Assembly (NCBI GenBank): GCA_017643645.1
Contig: JAEPNB010000002.1
Coordinates: 186,001 to 250,000, forward strand
Origin: Balneola sp.
GTDB taxonomy: Bacteria; Bacteroidota; Rhodothermia; Balneolales; Balneolaceae
DNA: 64,000 nt
Reading direction: 5' to 3'
Shown here one piece after another: positions 17,707 through 26,126 of the stretch. How positions within the stretch are numbered: the stretch's first letter is position 1; every line of letters starts with the position of its first letter. The translations under genes and the position numbers were made by a program. The notes under the pieces are model-generated. The model made no database searches and had not been told where the DNA came from. It worked only from the letters and a program-made list of their open reading frames with translations.

Positions 17707-18126
17707 ATGAAATATATATTGATCTATATTTCTGTGATCTTTGTCTTTACAAGCTGTACTTCTGACAAAAACTATGAAATAAAAGTCCCTGATTTCAACA
17801 GTAGAGATTCACTGGATTGGGCAGGAGTTTATGCAGGAGTGTTACCTTGTGAAGATTGTGAAGGAATTCAAACAAAACTAACTCTGACACAAGATAACAC
17901 TTTTGGTCTCGAACAAACATATTCGGGAAAAAACTCAGAGCCTGTTAAACATTACGGTTCTTTTAAATGGAACACAGATGGAACTAAAATACAGTTGCTC
18001 CGATTGGAAAAACGTGGAGGCATTATTTATTTCATAGTTGGAGAGGGTCAACTGATTCAACTTACAAGTAATGCTGAAAGATACCCTGAGGATATTGAAA
18101 GGAAATATCTTCTCAAAAAACTATAG
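17707..18126 (+). CDS. NlpE-like lipoprotein
   Basis: A small outer-membrane lipoprotein (139 aa). The signal MKYILIYISVIFVFTSC places the lipid Cys at 17. The mature part matches the NlpE N-terminal domain: DWAGVYAGVLPCEDCEGI with the Cys48-x-x-Cys51 pair, then LTLTQDNTFGLEQTY. NlpE-type proteins sense surface contact or lipoprotein trafficking stress, and the CxxC has been linked to copper. The C-terminal OB-like domain of E. coli NlpE is absent, which is common in Bacteroidota. It is 10 nt upstream of the methyltransferase gene. Confidence 0.85.
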   Translation: MKYILIYISVIFVFTSCTSDKNYEIKVPDFNSRDSLDWAGVYAGVLPCEDCEGIQTKLTLTQDNTFGLEQTYSGKNSEPVKHYGSFKWNTDGTKIQLLRLEKRGGIIYFIVGEGQLIQLTSNAERYPEDIERKYLLKKL

Positions 18127-18136
18127 TCTCTTCTAA

Positions 18137-19225
18137 ATGAAATATAATTTCGATGGTCGTACTTTTGAAATAAAACGATATCCGTCAACAACAAACAGAT
18201 CTCTGCAGCCCTGGAATGCTGCGGATGAACTGATTCTTGAGTACATAAGCGACTTGAGTGATGAGCATGAATCTATAGCTTTGATAAACGATCGCTTTGG
18301 TTTTCTTGCCACTACCCTCTTTAAGCTGCAACCGCTTTCAGTGGTAAACTATAAGAGTCACCAAAAAGCTATTGAAAGGAATTATGTTAGCAACTCTTTA
18401 GTGTTAAAATCACGTACCATTAAAACTCCTTTGAAAAGCCTTCCTGATACTGATATAGGAGTGATAAAGGTTCCGAAATCTTTGGAGGCTTTCGAGTTCT
18501 ATCTGCAGATATTACACCGATCATTAAAAGATAATGGTGTGATCGTATGTGGATTTATGACTAAATACTTCACTCCACAATTACTTGAAATCAGTAGTAA
18601 ATATTTTGAAGAGATTGAGCAATCAAAAGCGAAGAAAAAAGCCCGATTACTCATTCTTAAAAATAGGAAAGAAATTGAGCACCAAGTAGTTACGATTGAC
18701 ATAAAATTTGGTGATAAAGTGTATAAACAGTACCCGGGAGTATTTTCTTCCGATCATATTGACTATGCCACTCAGTTCCTTTTAGAACATCTTACAGTCA
18801 AAGAATCAGAAAAAAATATTCTTGATTTGGCTTCAGGTAATGGAGTGATTGCAGATCATATATTACATCAACAGCCGAACGCTGAGGTTCATTTAGTGGA
18901 TGACTCTTACCTCGCAGTTGAATCCTCAAAAATGAATGTAAATGAAAGCGCGCATTTCCATTGGAATGATTCGCTGGAAAGTTTTAAAGATGAAACTCTT
19001 GATCTGGTAGTATCCAATCCTCCCTTCCATTTTGAATATGAAACCAATATTGAAGTTACAATTGGTCTGTTTACTCAGGTTCAGAGCTGTTTAAAAGAAT
19101 CAGGAAGATTTGTTTTGGTAGCAAATAAACACCTGAACTATAAAACTCATTTAGATAAATTGTTTAAAACCTGCTCCATTACTGCAGAGAACGATAAGTT
19201 TGAAATTTATGAATGCTTGAAATAG
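18137..19225 (+). CDS. RlmG/RsmC-like RNA guanine-N2 methyltransferase
   Basis: A two-domain class I methyltransferase (362 aa). The C-terminal domain has motif I ILDLASGNGVIAD (near 225) and the catalytic-type VVSNPPFH (near 295), diagnostic of N2-guanine or N6-adenine methylation. The N-terminal half is a degenerate methyltransferase-like domain without motif I, as in RlmG (G1835 of 23S rRNA) and RsmC (G1207 of 16S rRNA). Size is closer to RlmG. It follows the NlpE-like gene by 10 nt and precedes the creatininase-like gene by 14 nt. Which rRNA base is modified cannot be told from sequence. Confidence 0.85.
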   Translation: MKYNFDGRTFEIKRYPSTTNRSLQPWNAADELILEYISDLSDEHESIALINDRFGFLATTLFKLQPLSVVNYKSHQKAIERNYVSNSLVLKSRTIKTPLKSLPDTDIGVIKVPKSLEAFEFYLQILHRSLKDNGVIVCGFMTKYFTPQLLEISSKYFEEIEQSKAKKKARLLILKNRKEIEHQVVTIDIKFGDKVYKQYPGVFSSDHIDYATQFLLEHLTVKESEKNILDLASGNGVIADHILHQQPNAEVHLVDDSYLAVESSKMNVNESAHFHWNDSLESFKDETLDLVVSNPPFHFEYETNIEVTIGLFTQVQSCLKESGRFVLVANKHLNYKTHLDKLFKTCSITAENDKFEIYECLK

Positions 19226-19239
19226 ATAATTGAGGGATA

Positions 19240-20004
19240 ATGATCAGACCATATATCTTAGCTGAAACTAACTGGAAGCATTTAAAAGATGCGGATATCG
19301 AACTAGCTGTATTGCCTTGGGGAGCAACAGAAGCTCATAATTACCATCTTCCCTATTCCACCGATAATATTGAAGGCAAAGCAATCGCTGAAGAATCAGC
19401 CAGGATTGCCTGGGAAAATAATGCGAATATAATAGTACTGCCAAATATTCCATTCGGTGTAAATACCGGTCAGTCTGATATCTATCTGGATATTAATTTA
19501 AATCCAAGTACTCAGTTTCAAATACTAAAAGACATTATAGAAGTACTGAACAGGCAAGGTATTCATAAATTTATGATCCTTAACAGTCATGGTGGTAATG
19601 ACTTTAAGTCAATGGTTCGGGAGCTTGGACTTTTGTATCCGGATATGTTTATCTGCGTCACTTTCTGGCCAAAAATGCTGGATCGACATAAATATTTTAC
19701 TGATCCCGGTGATCATGCTGACGAAATGGAAACCAGTTTAGTGCTTCATCTTGAACCGCACTTAGTACTACCGAAAAAAGAATGGGGCAACGGAGCTGAA
19801 AGAAAAAACAAAATAGCTGCTTTTAATGAAGACTGGGCTTGGAGTGAACGTCCTTGGTCAAAAGTAACAAAAGATACAGGAATCGGTGATCCAAAAGCTT
19901 CTACAGCGGATAAAGGAGAGCGATTCTTTAAGGATGTATGCCAGAAAATGGCTCAGCTTTTTATAGATCTTTGTAAGGCTGATATTGATGATCTTTACGA
20001 ATAA
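19240..20004 (+). CDS. creatininase-family amidohydrolase
   Basis: A metal-dependent hydrolase of the creatinine amidohydrolase family (254 aa). Expected ligands are Glu31 and His33 in GATEAHNYHLP, Asp42, His117 in NSHGGND, and the acidic cluster DHADEMETS (159-166). The family includes creatininase, the riboflavin-pathway FAPy hydrolase and the mycofactocin peptidase MftE, so the reaction is uncertain; amide hydrolysis at a two-metal centre is the safe statement. No mycofactocin or creatinine genes are nearby. It is the last gene of a plus-strand run that starts at 17707 and is convergent with an O-methyltransferase. Confidence 0.88.
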   Translation: MIRPYILAETNWKHLKDADIELAVLPWGATEAHNYHLPYSTDNIEGKAIAEESARIAWENNANIIVLPNIPFGVNTGQSDIYLDINLNPSTQFQILKDIIEVLNRQGIHKFMILNSHGGNDFKSMVRELGLLYPDMFICVTFWPKMLDRHKYFTDPGDHADEMETSLVLHLEPHLVLPKKEWGNGAERKNKIAAFNEDWAWSERPWSKVTKDTGIGDPKASTADKGERFFKDVCQKMAQLFIDLCKADIDDLYE

Positions 20005-20051
20005 CGTATCAATGTCCCTGTTATATAATCCAGAGAAATTATTTTTTGTAG

Positions 20052-20711
20052 CTAAATCTTCCTGATTATGTTAACTCCATCTCTTACCGGAAGCAATACT
20101 TGCTCAACCCTTTTATCCTCAGCAACAAGTTTGTTGAATGCAGCAATGGCCTCAGCTTTTCTGTCTTCCGGATCGAGTACGGTTCCATCCCAGAGAACAT
20201 TATCCGCAATAATGAGTCCGCCCGAATTTAGTAATGGCATTACCTGCTCAAAATAAAACGAGTATCTCAATTTATCTCCATCCAGATAAACCAGATCGAA
20301 TGTACCGTTGAGCTCTTTAATTGTATTCTGAGCGTTTCCATGGATCATTGTAACCTTATGCCCTGATTTGCTTTTATCAAAATGATTCTGAGCTATTTTC
20401 TGATACTTCAGGTTCATTTCCAGAGTGATCACTTCTCCATCTTCAGGTAAAGCTTCTGCCATCATTACTGCTGAATAACCTGTAAAAGTTCCTATCTCAA
20501 GTATTCGCTTTGCGCCTGAGATCTTTACAATCATTTTAAGAAGCTGTCCAACCACTCTCCCACTCAGCATGTCTATGTATTGGAGTTCTTCATCGCTGGA
20601 GTTGATCAGATTTTGTATGTCCTTACTTTCGGGACTTGTATGAACTTCCGAATATTTATCAATTTCAGGATTCGTAATTTGAACGATAGGTTTGTCTCTG
20701 TGCTTCTTCAT
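20052..20711 (-). CDS. class I SAM-dependent O-methyltransferase (COMT-like)
   Basis: A cation-dependent O-methyltransferase of the caffeoyl-CoA/catechol type (219 aa). Motif I is RILEIGTFTGYSAVMMAEALP, the metal-binding acidic block is LVYLDGDKLRYSFYF, and IIADNVLWDGTV is the family signature. Enzymes of this group methylate catechols or similar vicinal diols. The position of a Lys where many have a second metal Asp (DGDK) is normal in bacterial members. The gene stands alone on the minus strand, convergent with the creatininase-like gene and divergent from the acyltransferase. Substrate unknown. Confidence 0.9.
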   Translation of the reverse strand: MKKHRDKPIVQITNPEIDKYSEVHTSPESKDIQNLINSSDEELQYIDMLSGRVVGQLLKMIVKISGAKRILEIGTFTGYSAVMMAEALPEDGEVITLEMNLKYQKIAQNHFDKSKSGHKVTMIHGNAQNTIKELNGTFDLVYLDGDKLRYSFYFEQVMPLLNSGGLIIADNVLWDGTVLDPEDRKAEAIAAFNKLVAEDKRVEQVLLPVRDGVNIIRKI

Positions 20712-20759
20712 AATTGAAAGATAAGGCAGAACACCCTATCATCACCAAAAAGAATTGAA

Positions 20760-21425
20760 TTGAATTTTATCCCTGCTAAAGAATCTCGTTTTCTGATCTG
20801 GTTTTTTGACCTGTATACCCGTTGGTTAATTAGACGTCGTTTTAAAAATATATTTATTAAGCAAGATTATAAGGCGGATACTGACGCAAAGACTGTTTAC
20901 TACATCAATCACAATTTGTGGTGGGATGGTTTACTTCCGCTTTACTTGAGCAGAAATGTATTTCATCAAACAGCCCGGGCTTTTATGGAGGATAAGCAGA
21001 TGCATAAACATCGGTTTTTTTCCAAAATTGGTGCTTTTTCTATAAACCTCTCTGATCCACGATCCACCTTAAGGTCACTCAGGTTTGCCATAGATAGTTT
21101 GAAAAAGCCTAATTCAAGTTTATACATTTATCCGGAAGGAGAAATCACTCCTGTTTCAGCTTCAAAACCAGAATTTAAGAATGGATTGGCTTGGTTGTAT
21201 CAAAATACCGATAGAGAAATCGATTTCGTGCCCATAGCTTTTTATTCTCATGCATTCCGTGAAAGCAAGCCGGAGCTGTATATCAATATTGGTGCAGCAT
21301 TGACCATTGATCGATCTCTTTCAAAATCAGAATTAACTACTGAATTTGAGAAGAAAGTTCATCAATTGCTTATAGAAACCAGAGATGTAGCGGGTTTTTC
21401 AGACGAAGGTTTTAAAAAAATCTAG
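20760..21425 (+). CDS. PlsC-type acyltransferase, candidate carotenoid glycoside acyltransferase (CruD-like)
   Basis: A lysophospholipid acyltransferase-fold protein (221 aa). The catalytic HX4D is in INHNLWWDGLLP, and the acceptor-binding block is IYPEGEITP. The N-terminal WFFDLYTRWLIRRRFK is a short amphipathic membrane-contact helix. The start is TTG; the nearest ATG lies far inside. PlsC paralogues include CruD, which acylates carotenoid glucosides in green sulfur bacteria. The CrtC-type hydratase (8 nt away, convergent) and glycosyltransferase next door make that role likely here, but it could also act in glycerolipid synthesis. Confidence 0.8.
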   Translation: MNFIPAKESRFLIWFFDLYTRWLIRRRFKNIFIKQDYKADTDAKTVYYINHNLWWDGLLPLYLSRNVFHQTARAFMEDKQMHKHRFFSKIGAFSINLSDPRSTLRSLRFAIDSLKKPNSSLYIYPEGEITPVSASKPEFKNGLAWLYQNTDREIDFVPIAFYSHAFRESKPELYINIGAALTIDRSLSKSELTTEFEKKVHQLLIETRDVAGFSDEGFKKI

Positions 21426-21432
21426 CTTATAA

Positions 21433-22503
21433 TCACCAAGTCCATTCATAGAACATCTTAAACCTTTGAACCCAATGAGGTTTTTTGTTCGCAAATCTCA
21501 GACGCATTTTTACAGCCGGCCAGAACTTTTGGGAGTAAATATTATCGGGATAGATGTATTCTGAAATGCCTTCTGAAACAGACACCTTTCCATCTTTATG
21601 CATTATAGCCTGACCCAAAAACCGTTGGTAAAAAGGTCCGTCATCCAGAGGTAACGCAGCTTGTACAGTAACTTCGTTGTCTTTCGACTTCAAAGTTATT
21701 TTTCTGGCTGATCGTAAACCAAACATATTTCTGAGAAATCCTTCCGTATCAACAGAAGAAAATTCATCAATCACTTCCCCGTTTTCATTAGAAATCAACC
21801 AAGCTTTATACTGTTTTTCATTTACCCGATTCATCACGTAGTAGATCAGGGTGGAATTTTCGAAATGATATCTTCCCCAGTACCAATCTTTAAAATCTTG
21901 TTTCATAGGTTCTAAACCAACATTATGATCGTGATAACCGGAACCTATAAATTCGATCTTTTGAAATCCCGATTTCCCTTTTATCTCAATCGTACCCGAT
22001 ACTTTTGCTTTGGGTTGAATCAAATTCCAGAAATGATGCTCGTTCGGATTTTTTGAATCAATTGATGGTTCAGTAATTATAGAACTATTGAATTCGAGCT
22101 CTGCATTAATGGAATGACCGGACGGTAAAACATCGTTTAACCCGAGCGAATAAACCAACTTTGAATCATTCTCAGATTTTGAGAAGCTGTGAGGACCTAC
22201 CGAACACGAGTCGGACTCCTTATTCCAGTTAAAATCACCAGCGGAATATTCCACAAAACTGTAGAACTCTGTTTTATTTCTGTTGTAAATGGAGATACTG
22301 ACTGCAGGAAATTCATCAGGATCCGTAGAATTTTTTTCGATGTTTCGAATGTATTGCGGAGAAAAAGGATTTCCCTGATAGAAAATGATAACAAAAGACC
22401 AATTACCATCTTTGCTTAATGCATCAAAATACCACCATTCGTATCCTCCTGGTGGCTTATTCGGAAAAGGGTTTTCGTCCAAATGATCTGTAGAAATATT
22501 CAT
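21433..22503 (-). CDS. crtC: carotenoid 1,2-hydratase (CrtC-like)
   Basis: A lipocalin-like protein of the hydroxyneurosporene synthase family (356 aa). The N-terminal PPGGYEWWYFDALSKDGNW block and the later GSGYHDHNVG and DWYWGRYHF segments are characteristic. The family adds water across the terminal 1,2 double bond of acyclic carotenoid ends, making a tertiary hydroxyl that can be glycosylated. No signal peptide is present. It is divergent from the glycosyltransferase gene (62 nt) and convergent with the acyltransferase. The same fold occurs in AttH-like proteins of unknown role, so the call depends partly on context. Confidence 0.85.
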   Translation of the reverse strand: MNISTDHLDENPFPNKPPGGYEWWYFDALSKDGNWSFVIIFYQGNPFSPQYIRNIEKNSTDPDEFPAVSISIYNRNKTEFYSFVEYSAGDFNWNKESDSCSVGPHSFSKSENDSKLVYSLGLNDVLPSGHSINAELEFNSSIITEPSIDSKNPNEHHFWNLIQPKAKVSGTIEIKGKSGFQKIEFIGSGYHDHNVGLEPMKQDFKDWYWGRYHFENSTLIYYVMNRVNEKQYKAWLISNENGEVIDEFSSVDTEGFLRNMFGLRSARKITLKSKDNEVTVQAALPLDDGPFYQRFLGQAIMHKDGKVSVSEGISEYIYPDNIYSQKFWPAVKMRLRFANKKPHWVQRFKMFYEWTW

Positions 22504-22565
22504 ACGGAATGATCAGAATCTTTTAAGTGAACTACAACTTCAGCTTCATTAACTTCCATCACTAA

Positions 22566-23723
22566 ATGATGATCCTTTTATACATATCAGTAGGCTTTTT
22601 GATTTATACGAGTTTTATACTTGTAATGAATTTGATTGATTTTAAAGGTTTAAAGAACACAATCGTTCCCGACTCTTCTGAAAAACCAAAAGTCAGTATT
22701 TGTATACCGGCAAGAAATGAAGCTTCGGTAATAGAACGTTGTGTGACTTCAGCTCTAAAACAAAACTATCCCAATTTTGAAGTTCTGGTTTTTGATGATC
22801 AATCTACGGATGGCACCGGAGAAATTTTAGCAGAGCTTTCGGGAATCATCAACAATCTGATACACATCAAAGGGAAAGAAAAACCAAATGAATGGCTTGG
22901 GAAACCATGGGCTTGTCAACAGTTAAGTGAAGCAGCTTCCGGCGAGATTTTAATTTTCATAGATGCAGATGTTTGGTTAGACGAGGATGCAATTCCTAAA
23001 GCAGTTTCAGAGCTTTCTGATGTAGATGCAATAACAGTATGGCCGGAACAAATCGTTGAATCTTTTTGGGAAAAACAGGTTATACCTTTGGTCTACTTTG
23101 CATTGTATACACTTCTTCCGTCCCGATATGTGGAACAAGTTCCGAAATGGCTTCCCTCCTTTTTAAGAAATAGATTAGCTCCAAAATTCGCTGCAGCCTG
23201 TGGACAGTTTATAGCTTTTAATAAAAACGCCTATTCAAAAATAAATGGTCATGAATCTGTAAAAGATCAAATCATTGAAGATGTGGGACTGGCTAAAAAC
23301 ATCAAGAGCAACGGATTAACTTTGAAGATGCTCCATGGTGTTGATTCGGTCTTTTGCCGAATGTACACTACTGACAAAGATTTATGGAATGGACTCAGAA
23401 AAAACTTTTTTGTCGGTTTTGGTAGAAATACTGTTCTCTTTTTGATGATGTCTGTTTTACATCTTATTGTATTTATAGCTCCTCTTTTTACTTTTTTGTA
23501 TGGTTTTCAAGTCAATTCTGTTGAACTTCTTATTTGGTCTTCAATCTCATTGATGCTGATATTTTCACAACGCGCGATTCTTAATTTTATATTCAAGTGG
23601 GATATCTATTCTTCTTTCACACATGCAATTGGAGTACTTTGGTTTCAGACACTTGGAATACAGTGTCTGATCGATCATTTTACCGGAAAATCAGTTAGTT
23701 GGAAAGGAAGAGTTTTAGATTAG
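22566..23723 (+). CDS. family 2 glycosyltransferase, candidate carotenoid glycosyltransferase (CruC/CrtQ-like)
   Basis: Membrane-anchored GT2 (385 aa). One N-terminal span (about 1-22) precedes the catalytic domain: ICIPARNEASVIERC, DDQSTDGTGE, the FIDADVWL DxD site and the IIEDVGLAKNIKSNG acceptor block. A conserved CRMY follows, and two to three C-terminal spans (about 295-365) anchor the enzyme. This layout matches CrtQ and chlorobactene glucosyltransferase CruC. The divergent crtC and nearby PlsC-type gene support transfer of a sugar to the hydroxyl made by CrtC. A hopanoid-associated GT2 is the main alternative. Confidence 0.85.
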   Translation: MMILLYISVGFLIYTSFILVMNLIDFKGLKNTIVPDSSEKPKVSICIPARNEASVIERCVTSALKQNYPNFEVLVFDDQSTDGTGEILAELSGIINNLIHIKGKEKPNEWLGKPWACQQLSEAASGEILIFIDADVWLDEDAIPKAVSELSDVDAITVWPEQIVESFWEKQVIPLVYFALYTLLPSRYVEQVPKWLPSFLRNRLAPKFAAACGQFIAFNKNAYSKINGHESVKDQIIEDVGLAKNIKSNGLTLKMLHGVDSVFCRMYTTDKDLWNGLRKNFFVGFGRNTVLFLMMSVLHLIVFIAPLFTFLYGFQVNSVELLIWSSISLMLIFSQRAILNFIFKWDIYSSFTHAIGVLWFQTLGIQCLIDHFTGKSVSWKGRVLD

Positions 23724-23748
23724 AATTTTCTTCATTTTATTTTCATAA

Positions 23749-24705
23749 ATGTTTTCTTTTTTGATGTCGGATATACATATTCCATCAATGAAAGTGATCA
23801 TCGAGAAATACCTCAAATACCTGGCTGTTGAGAAGAATGCTTCACCTCACACCATCACTTCATATGGTAATGACCTGAAATCTTTTTTAGAATTTTGTGC
23901 ACAACACGAAGATTCAGATCCTGAAAAGATTTCGGTTCACTCTATAACACGGTTAACAATCCGACTTTGGCTTGGTGAACTTTCGGAAAAAGGAATGGCA
24001 AAGAGTTCAATTGCCCGTAAAGTAGCTACGCTCAGATCTTTTTTTAAGTATTGTTTTAAGCGAGGTCACATTGACAAAAATCCGGCACAATTATTAGTGG
24101 TTCCCAAAAAAGACAGAACGTTACCTAAAACGGTAAACTCGGCAGATATTGAACGCATGATGGATTCAATAAATACCGATACACCTGCCGGAAGACAAGA
24201 TAAAGCGTTGCTTGAATTATTTTACGGAACCGGAATTCGTTTAAGTGAGTTAATAAATTTAAACCGTGAACAAGTTGATCTGAGAAATAATCAAATTAAT
24301 GTTACCGGAAAAGGTAATAAACAGCGCATTATTCCATTAGGTAATAAAGCTATTACGGCATTAAAAGAACATCTTGAAACAAAGGAGAAATTATTTGGAA
24401 GCCAAACAGACGGAGATGCTGTAAAAGGTCTATTTCATTCTGCACACGGGCAACGAATGTATGCAAGAAACGCTCAACGAATAGTCGAGAAATATTTAAC
24501 TAAAACTAGCGAGGTAACACAAAAGAGCCCTCACGTATTAAGGCATAGTTTTGCAACACACATGCTTGATAACGGGGCAGACATCAGAATAATTAAAGAG
24601 TTTTTGGGTCACGCCAATTTAGCAGCAACCCAGATCTACACTCATACCAGTGTGGAGAGACTCAAAAATGTGTATGAGAATGCACATCCAAGAGCTAAAA
24701 CGTAA
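23749..24705 (+). CDS. xerC: tyrosine recombinase XerC/XerD
   Basis: Site-specific recombinase that resolves chromosome dimers at dif. An N-terminal SAM-like core-binding domain (about 15-105) precedes the catalytic domain with the full set: Arg164 (GTGIRLSEL), Lys188, His262 and Arg265 (HVLRHSFATHML), His288 (LGHANLAATQ) and nucleophile Tyr297. From the first ATG the protein is 318 aa; starting at Met14 (MKVIIEKYLKYL) gives 305, nearer the family norm, so the true start may be 23788. It leads into hpf and hprK with a short spacer and is a chromosomal rather than mobile copy. Confidence 0.93.
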   Translation: MFSFLMSDIHIPSMKVIIEKYLKYLAVEKNASPHTITSYGNDLKSFLEFCAQHEDSDPEKISVHSITRLTIRLWLGELSEKGMAKSSIARKVATLRSFFKYCFKRGHIDKNPAQLLVVPKKDRTLPKTVNSADIERMMDSINTDTPAGRQDKALLELFYGTGIRLSELINLNREQVDLRNNQINVTGKGNKQRIIPLGNKAITALKEHLETKEKLFGSQTDGDAVKGLFHSAHGQRMYARNAQRIVEKYLTKTSEVTQKSPHVLRHSFATHMLDNGADIRIIKEFLGHANLAATQIYTHTSVERLKNVYENAHPRAKT

Positions 24706-24722
24706 AACTAACAGGAGAACAA

Positions 24723-25022
24723 ATGAATATTTCATTCACCTCAAGACATTTTGATGCAAGCGAAAATCTTAAAGAATTTAGTAAAGGAAGTGTTGAGAAA
24801 TTAGAACACTTTTACGACCGTATAGTATCTTGCGATATCGTTCTGGAGCCTACATCTGACCCTAAATATCCTCAGAAAGCAGAACTTATTATAAAGGTTC
24901 CGAGAAAAGTTATTGCCGTGAATGAAAAAGCTGAGTCTTACGAAAAAGCAGTGGCCGTTGCAGTGGATGTAGCAACGCGTCAGTTAAAACGATATAAACA
25001 AAAACTACAAGAAGTACATTAA
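24723..25022 (+). CDS. hpf: ribosome hibernation promoting factor (short HPF/YfiA)
   Basis: A 99-residue beta-alpha-beta-beta-beta-alpha protein that binds the 30S decoding centre and silences ribosomes in stationary phase. The N-terminal SRHFDASENLKEF and the C-terminal AVDVATRQLKRYKQKLQ match the family. It lacks the dimerising C-terminal domain of long HPF. An unusually clear Shine-Dalgarno sequence (AGGAGA, ending about 6 nt before the ATG) stands out from most genes in this window. The last base of its stop is the first base of hprK's ATG region, a 1-nt overlap, so the two are coupled. Confidence 0.93.
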   Translation: MNISFTSRHFDASENLKEFSKGSVEKLEHFYDRIVSCDIVLEPTSDPKYPQKAELIIKVPRKVIAVNEKAESYEKAVAVAVDVATRQLKRYKQKLQEVH

Positions 25023-26053
25023 TGCCATTTACTGCCAGCGAGCCTATTCCTCGTAAAGAAAAGATCAGCGTTTCTTATTTGGTTCAAAAATTAAGAGAAC
25101 GTGTTCAGCTTAATTTAACCGCATGCACTTCCGGTGATTGTGCTGAATATAAATTCGTTTATGAAGTTGATCTTCACAGACCGGGGATGGCTCTTGCCGG
25201 CTATACCGACCTTTTTACTTACAAAAGAATCCAGATCATTGGAAATACTGAAACTCAGTTTTTAGATCATCTGCCAAATTCTGAACAAGTAAAAGCATTC
25301 GAAAACATTACCGGGTTCGATTTACCGGTGATATTTTTAACGGATGGTAACAAGCTTTCAGATGATTTAGTTAAAATTGCAGAAGAGGCTTCCATTCCTA
25401 TCTACTCCACTCCCGTAGAAACCACTCGTTTTATGTTTTTACTTCGGGATTTTCTGGAAGACCAGTTTGCTACACAGACTATGGTTCATGGTGCTATGGT
25501 TGATGTCTATGGAATTGGAATTCTTATTGCCGGAAAATCCGGTATTGGTAAAAGTGAAGTTGCACTTGATCTTATTGAACGAGGTCACCGTTTAGTTGCA
25601 GATGATGTAGTTATGCTTACTAAAAAAAGTAATGTACTTATGTCTTCTGCTACCGAATTGAGTAAGCATTTTATGGAAATACGCGGACTTGGTATTGTGG
25701 ATGTAATGTCAATGTTTGGCATCCGCTCAATTCGGTATCAAAAAAGACTGGAGGTAGTACTGGAACTCACTCTTTGGGACGAAACACGTGATGTTGAACG
25801 AACAGGGCTTAATCATGATTCAGTCTCGATACTGGACCTTGATATTCCTTTAATACATCTCCCTATTACTCCCGGTAAAAATATTACAGTGATTGCCGAA
25901 GTGATTGCCATGAATTATTTATTGAAACATTATGGCTATGATCCCGCAAAAGCATTTCAGGACAGGATCCAGTCAAAAATAGCAAGTAAAACCGGTGATT
26001 TCGATCCAACTCCAAGAAGAGCGATCGAATATTTTGAAGGAGATGTTGAGTAA
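25022..26053 (+). CDS. hprK: HPr kinase/phosphorylase
   Basis: Serine kinase/phosphorylase for HPr or an HPr-like protein (343 aa). The N-terminal regulatory domain precedes His156 (VHGAMVDVYGIG), the Walker A GKSGIGKS at 171-178, the DD pair after LVAD, and the family signature EIRGLGIVDVM. In Firmicutes it controls catabolite repression; in Bacteroidota it often exists without a full sugar PTS and its partner is unclear. No ptsH or ptsI is visible here. It overlaps hpf by 1 nt, so a link to growth-phase control is plausible but inferred. Confidence 0.94.
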   Translation: MPFTASEPIPRKEKISVSYLVQKLRERVQLNLTACTSGDCAEYKFVYEVDLHRPGMALAGYTDLFTYKRIQIIGNTETQFLDHLPNSEQVKAFENITGFDLPVIFLTDGNKLSDDLVKIAEEASIPIYSTPVETTRFMFLLRDFLEDQFATQTMVHGAMVDVYGIGILIAGKSGIGKSEVALDLIERGHRLVADDVVMLTKKSNVLMSSATELSKHFMEIRGLGIVDVMSMFGIRSIRYQKRLEVVLELTLWDETRDVERTGLNHDSVSILDLDIPLIHLPITPGKNITVIAEVIAMNYLLKHYGYDPAKAFQDRIQSKIASKTGDFDPTPRRAIEYFEGDVE

Positions 26054-26074
26054 CATTAGAATGTTTAGTTACTC

Positions 26075-26106
26075 TTTGACTGGTAAACTACTAGTGCGTA
26101 AATTTG
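26075..26106 (+). promoter_or_regulatory. Bacteroidota-type housekeeping promoter
   Basis: TTTG at 26075-26078 and a perfect TAnnTTTG box, TAAATTTG, at 26099-26106, separated by 20 bp. This matches the -33/-7 consensus of the Bacteroidota primary sigma factor. Transcription would start about 6 nt later, giving a leader of roughly 14 nt before the M23 peptidase ATG at 26127. Confidence 0.72.
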
Positions 26107-26126
26107 TTGGGTTTTTAAAATAGGAT

